A stretch of DNA of 64,000 nt from Desarmillaria ectypa (lineage: Eukaryota > Basidiomycota > Agaricomycetes > Agaricales > Physalacriaceae). This document shows, in pieces, positions 60,530 through 64,000 of the stretch; the stretch's first letter is position 1; every line of letters begins with the position of its first letter. Below the pieces are notes generated by a model. The model saw only the letters and a list, made by a program, of their open reading frames with translations, was not told the origin of the DNA and ran no database searches. The stretch lies in the NCBI GenBank assembly GCA_030407005.1, contig JAUDYN010000002.1, forward strand, positions 1,240,001 through 1,304,000. The letters run 5' to 3'. The position numbers and the translations under genes were made by a program.

Positions 60530-63066
60530 ATGCTCGACCACTGCTCTATCTCGCACAGAGGTTTTTTGTTTGCTGTCACATCCTTTCCGTACTGACATTG
60601 CATAGGCGGTATTGTGTTATGGTCACGGTCGTTCACGCCGGAAGCGTCTCACCTAGCATCGTCCTCAGCGTCCCCCGTCAATTCCCTCATTCGTGAAGCT
60701 CTCATCGAAGGTCGTACCACAGATGAAAAGTACGAAAAAGATGGATATGCGGTCAAGTGGACCTTTGTGAATGACTTGGAGCTGATTTTCGTTGTCACAT
60801 ACCAGCGCATCCTCCAATTAACATATGTCGATGAACTTTTGGTTGCCCTCAAGACACTCTTCCTGAAAATGTTCGAACCTTTTTTGACGACATTTGTAGC
60901 GTCTCTTCACAAGGTTAACGCTAAGACGGCATCAGCGAAAGAGAGCCCAACGAGCTGGAATTTTTCAAACGTGTTTGAGCGATGGGACCAGGTATTCGAC
61001 AAGTTGCTGAGGGAACTTGAAGACAAGGTGTGTTACTTTACTCTATGGATCATCATTAGCTCGAATATGATATAAAGGATCGAAAATCAAGGGGCCGCGC
61101 TCTCGTCCGACCTGTTGTCTCAATAGAACCCAGCCCACCTTCGGATGATCCAAGCACAGGTGAACACAGCCTATATCCTCGTCAAATTGTCATCTAACAT
61201 TGTTCAACAGTCCCCTCCCAGCCGACAGATAACCCACAAGATGAGCAGCAGATCGCCCGCAATGTTCAGGCCCTGAGAAACCGATTACGGGGCCGTGGGG
61301 GCAGGCGTGGTGGGCGAGGCGGGGGCAGAGTTGCGGAATCATTTGAAAAGGACAGTCTGCCGAGCTCCGAGTACGTATCTCTTCAACTCTTTGTCTGTGA
61401 TTTATTTGACATTTTGACCTAGCTCTGAGGCTCCTAGCAAGCGACACACCAAAGCGAAAGCGGGTCGTAAGTGGGGAGACGAGGAGATCACTGAACAGGA
61501 CATGATGTCCTTTGATCACAGTGTAGACAAGCCTGTTAACGGAGACGTGAAAAGGCTTGATTTGGCCGCGCTTGTCGATAAAACTTCTCTAGGACATGTC
61601 CGAGCGGATGGGATGTACGAGGTCAAGGATTGGGAATTTGACGTCGCCGATGATATACTCAGGCCCGCTGAAAACAAGAAAACGAATGCGACATCTGGAT
61701 CACTGGGTGCTTTGGGTTCATTATTCGCACGGCTGACGGGTTCGAAGGTGTTGACGGAGGCCGACCTCAAGCCTGTCCTCGATGGAATGAAACAGCATTT
61801 GATGAAAAAGAATGTTGCCAAGGAAATCGCAGATAAGGTGTGCGAGGGTGTTGGAGAGAGCTTAGTAGGCAAGAAGGTCGGCGGTTTTCAAAGTAAGTCC
61901 ACGATGATCTGATCCCGTTGCGCTTACCTAGCATATCACCAGCGACCAATGCGGCAGTTCGCCTTGCGCTTTCAACGTCTTTGACACGTATCCTAACACC
62001 TAAAACATCTACCGACCTCCTTCTTTCCATTCGTAACAAGCTTACCGCCCCGGTCCCATCTAATCACCAACGTGCACCGTACTCAATTACGTTCGTCGGC
62101 GTCAATGGCGTTGGTAAAAGCACGAATCTATCCAAAGTTTGTTTTTGGCTGATCCAAAATGGACTGCGAGTCTTGATTGCCGCCTGTGATACCTTCAGGT
62201 ATGTATGTCTGCTATGTCCTACAGTGTTGTGATCTGATGTTGATCACAGGAGTGGCGCTGTGGAGCAGCTGAGGGTTCATGTTCGTAACCTGGGCATGCT
62301 GGGTGTCGACGGCGCCACGAATAGCAAGGCCAGAGTGGAGCTTTTTGAGCGTGGATATGGTAAGGACGCCGCAGGAATCGCACGGGAAGCTATTACATAC
62401 GGTATGGAGAATTCTTCCAACATGTTTACGCGCAGCTGACTGTGGCCTAGCTAAGGATAATGACTTTGATGTTGTTTTGATCGACACTGCAGGTAGAATG
62501 CAGGATAACGAGGTACATTGGTTTGTGACTTATGAAGAACTGCGGTAGCTGATCATTATCGTCCATTAGCCCCTTATGCGTGCTCTAGCTAAGGTATGGA
62601 CATAATTCCGACTGTGGCGAAAGTGGTGTTTGACGTGCCGCCTAGCTTGTTGCGGTCAATAACCCAGACAAGATCATCTTTGTTGGTGAAGCGCTTGTGG
62701 GCAACGAGGCAGTGGACCAGCTAACGAAGTTTGATCGAGCCTTAAAAGATTTCTCTTCTGCCTCTGGTGGAGCGGGGAAGGGTAGAGGTATTGATGGCAT
62801 GCTTGTCACCAAGTGGGATACAGTGGATGATAAGGTGATTTGGTCTCTACAGGTTGTTGTAGCTTTGCATTGAAACATGATTTGTAGGTCGGCGCAGCGC
62901 TGTCGATGACATACGTTACAGGGCAACCTATTATTTTTGTCGGATGTGGGCAGGTGGGTTTTATCTGGATACTCGTTGAACACCACTCATTACGACATTG
63001 CAGACGTATACTGATCTAAGGCAACTTAGAGTCGCCAACGTTGTACAAGCCATTCTTAGTGATTAA
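60530..63066 (+). CDS. SRP101: SRP receptor alpha subunit (SRPRA/SRP101)
   Basis: An ER-membrane-associated GTPase that receives the signal recognition particle with its ribosome. The start (ATG at 60530, MLDHCSISHRGGIVLWSRSF over an intron) leads to the SRX domain: ASPVNSLIREALIEGRT, YAVKWTFVNDLELIFVVTYQ, RILQLTYVDELL. An Arg/Gly-rich linker (RNRLRGRGGRRGGRGGGRV) and EGMYEVKDWEFDVADD-like motif follow. NG GTPase domain: TFVGVNGVGKSTNLSKV (G1), AACDTFRSGAVEQLRVH, DVVLIDTAGRMQDNE (G3), IIFVGEALVGNEAVDQL, GMLVTKWDTVDDKVGAALSM, and GQPIIFVGCGQTYTDLRQLR. Ends VVQAILSD. About ten exons. The spacing from EDC4 is about 300 bp. Confidence 0.92.
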
Positions 63067-63305
63067 CATAGTAATTGTAATTGACACAGATCTCGTAGTT
63101 TCTCGATGTATCACTGATGTAACTGTGGATCATTCGTATCGAAATCATGATTTTGATGATGCATAAAACGCAGAACTAGGTCTAAAAAAATACACTGAAT
63201 ACAAGCGGTTAGTATAAGGTGCGGGAAGACCTGGAGAATTTAGTCACAGTCTCATGCGGTCTGAAGAGTTTTTGATAGGATCCAAACGATGTTGGCGGAG
63301 AACAA

Positions 63306-64000
63306 TCAAAGAGCATGCACTGAAGCATCTACGGCGACTTTCTCCAAAGTGGGGAACTTTTGTAGTAAACTTTTTCCGCCTGTGCTATGAGCGTCGCTAT
63401 TTGAGCTGGGCAGCAAAGAACGGGTGCCCGCCGGCGTAGAACCTGACATAAAAAAGTTCAGGCGCTGGAAGACTGAATTGGTATGCAGAAATTCGGCGGA
63501 TGGGGCTGTGTGTTTCATGCGCCTACGGCGTCGGAAGAAAATGTAGAGCATAAGAGCTGTAATGGAGAGAATGATGACCCCGCCGATGACGCCACCGATA
63601 ATAGCACCTTTGTTACTACGGGACCTCGTCGAATGGGTTGGAGTGCTTCCTCCCACCTGGATTGCACTGCTGAAGACGGAGGAGAAGCTGATGATGGGGG
63701 GATGTTACTCGTGGATGATCCGGACTCAGTCGTGATGCTGCTAGTTACAGTCGTGGTGGTGGTAAGCGCACTAGAAGCCACTTTTTGGTCTGTGGAACTA
63801 GAGGAGCTCTGGGTGTCCTGTGAAATACTAGACCCTGTTGGAATGGGTACTGAATGGGTTTGTTGACAGGCACTACCTTTCAGAAAGTGAGAATCTACTC
63901 TCGAGAGTTTCCGCAGACATCTTACCGGAGGTGTAGTCAGGTTGGCCTTCATCTGCGGGATATTCATCACCGTGCTTCGGGGGGTAGCAGATTTTGTGGA
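63306..64000 (-). CDS. mucin-like single-pass membrane protein (partial, 5' end outside window)
   Basis: A minus-strand gene whose 5' part lies beyond the window. The edge exon reads CYPPKHGDEYPADEGQPDYT, then a splice leads to SACQQTHSVPIPTGSSISQD and a long Ser/Thr-rich stretch (SALTTTTTVTSSITTESGSS), suited to O-glycosylation. A clear transmembrane segment follows: GAIIGGVIGGVIILSITALM LYIFF with stop-transfer RRRRRMK. The cytosolic tail ends VAVDASVHAL at 63306. The frame changes between the Ser/Thr part and the membrane part, so an intron near 63660 is implied but not resolved. Many fungal surface proteins have this architecture; a sensor role is possible but not shown. Confidence 0.6.

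Noticed and set aside
1..64000. tRNA, rRNA, CRISPR array or complete transposon
   Set aside because: No T-loop/anticodon pattern, rRNA signature, regular repeat-spacer array or transposase/reverse-transcriptase motif was recognised by eye; a covariance-model and repeat search could still find small ones.

Overview
The window is nuclear DNA of a filamentous basidiomycete, most likely a mushroom-forming Agaricomycete. The evidence is dense genes on both strands, many short (about 45-70 nt) GT-AG introns, little spacing between genes, and a gene set typical of that group: a Zn2Cys6 regulator, a Dal5-like transporter, a QDE-2-like Argonaute, a 34-residue cysteine-rich metallothionein and an RS-rich nuclear protein. 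No rRNA, tRNA, CRISPR array or intact transposon was recognised. All gene models come from reading splice sites by eye, so exon edges may be off by a few bases.

Layout. 0-7.6 kb: TFB3 (TFIIH/CAK), a ZUP1/UFSP-type C78 peptidase, proteasome alpha-4 (PRE6), an allantoate-permease-family transporter. 7.7-12.5 kb: long-chain acyl-CoA synthetase and a small zinc-ribbon protein, followed by about 3.2 kb with no convincing gene. 15.7-24.6 kb: Zn2Cys6 transcription factor, NOP16 (with an unusually long intron), QCR10, HAD-family hydrolase. 26.0-30.4 kb: penta-EF-hand protein and YPT1/Rab1. 30.9-38.7 kb: two tandem Argonaute genes, the first intact and the second decayed by frameshifts and stops. 38.9-44.7 kb: cyclin L-like protein and RS-rich protein. 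44.7-47.8 kb: gene-poor with weak traces of a membrane protein. 47.8-54.5 kb: SSF1/PPAN, SYF1, BET4 and a metallothionein. 55.5-63.1 kb: EDC4-like decapping scaffold and SRP receptor alpha. 63.3-64.0 kb: a mucin-like single-pass membrane protein cut by the window end.

Most genes are housekeeping. They group loosely by process: transcription and splicing (TFB3, cyclin L, RS-rich protein, SYF1), ribosome assembly (NOP16, SSF1), secretion (YPT1, its prenyltransferase alpha subunit BET4, SRP receptor), mRNA decay and RNA silencing (EDC4, Argonaute), ubiquitin/proteasome (PRE6, ZUP1). The most notable features are the tandem Argonaute pair with one copy decaying, the 1.0-kb NOP16 intron with a same-strand ORF inside it, and the tiny three-exon metallothionein.
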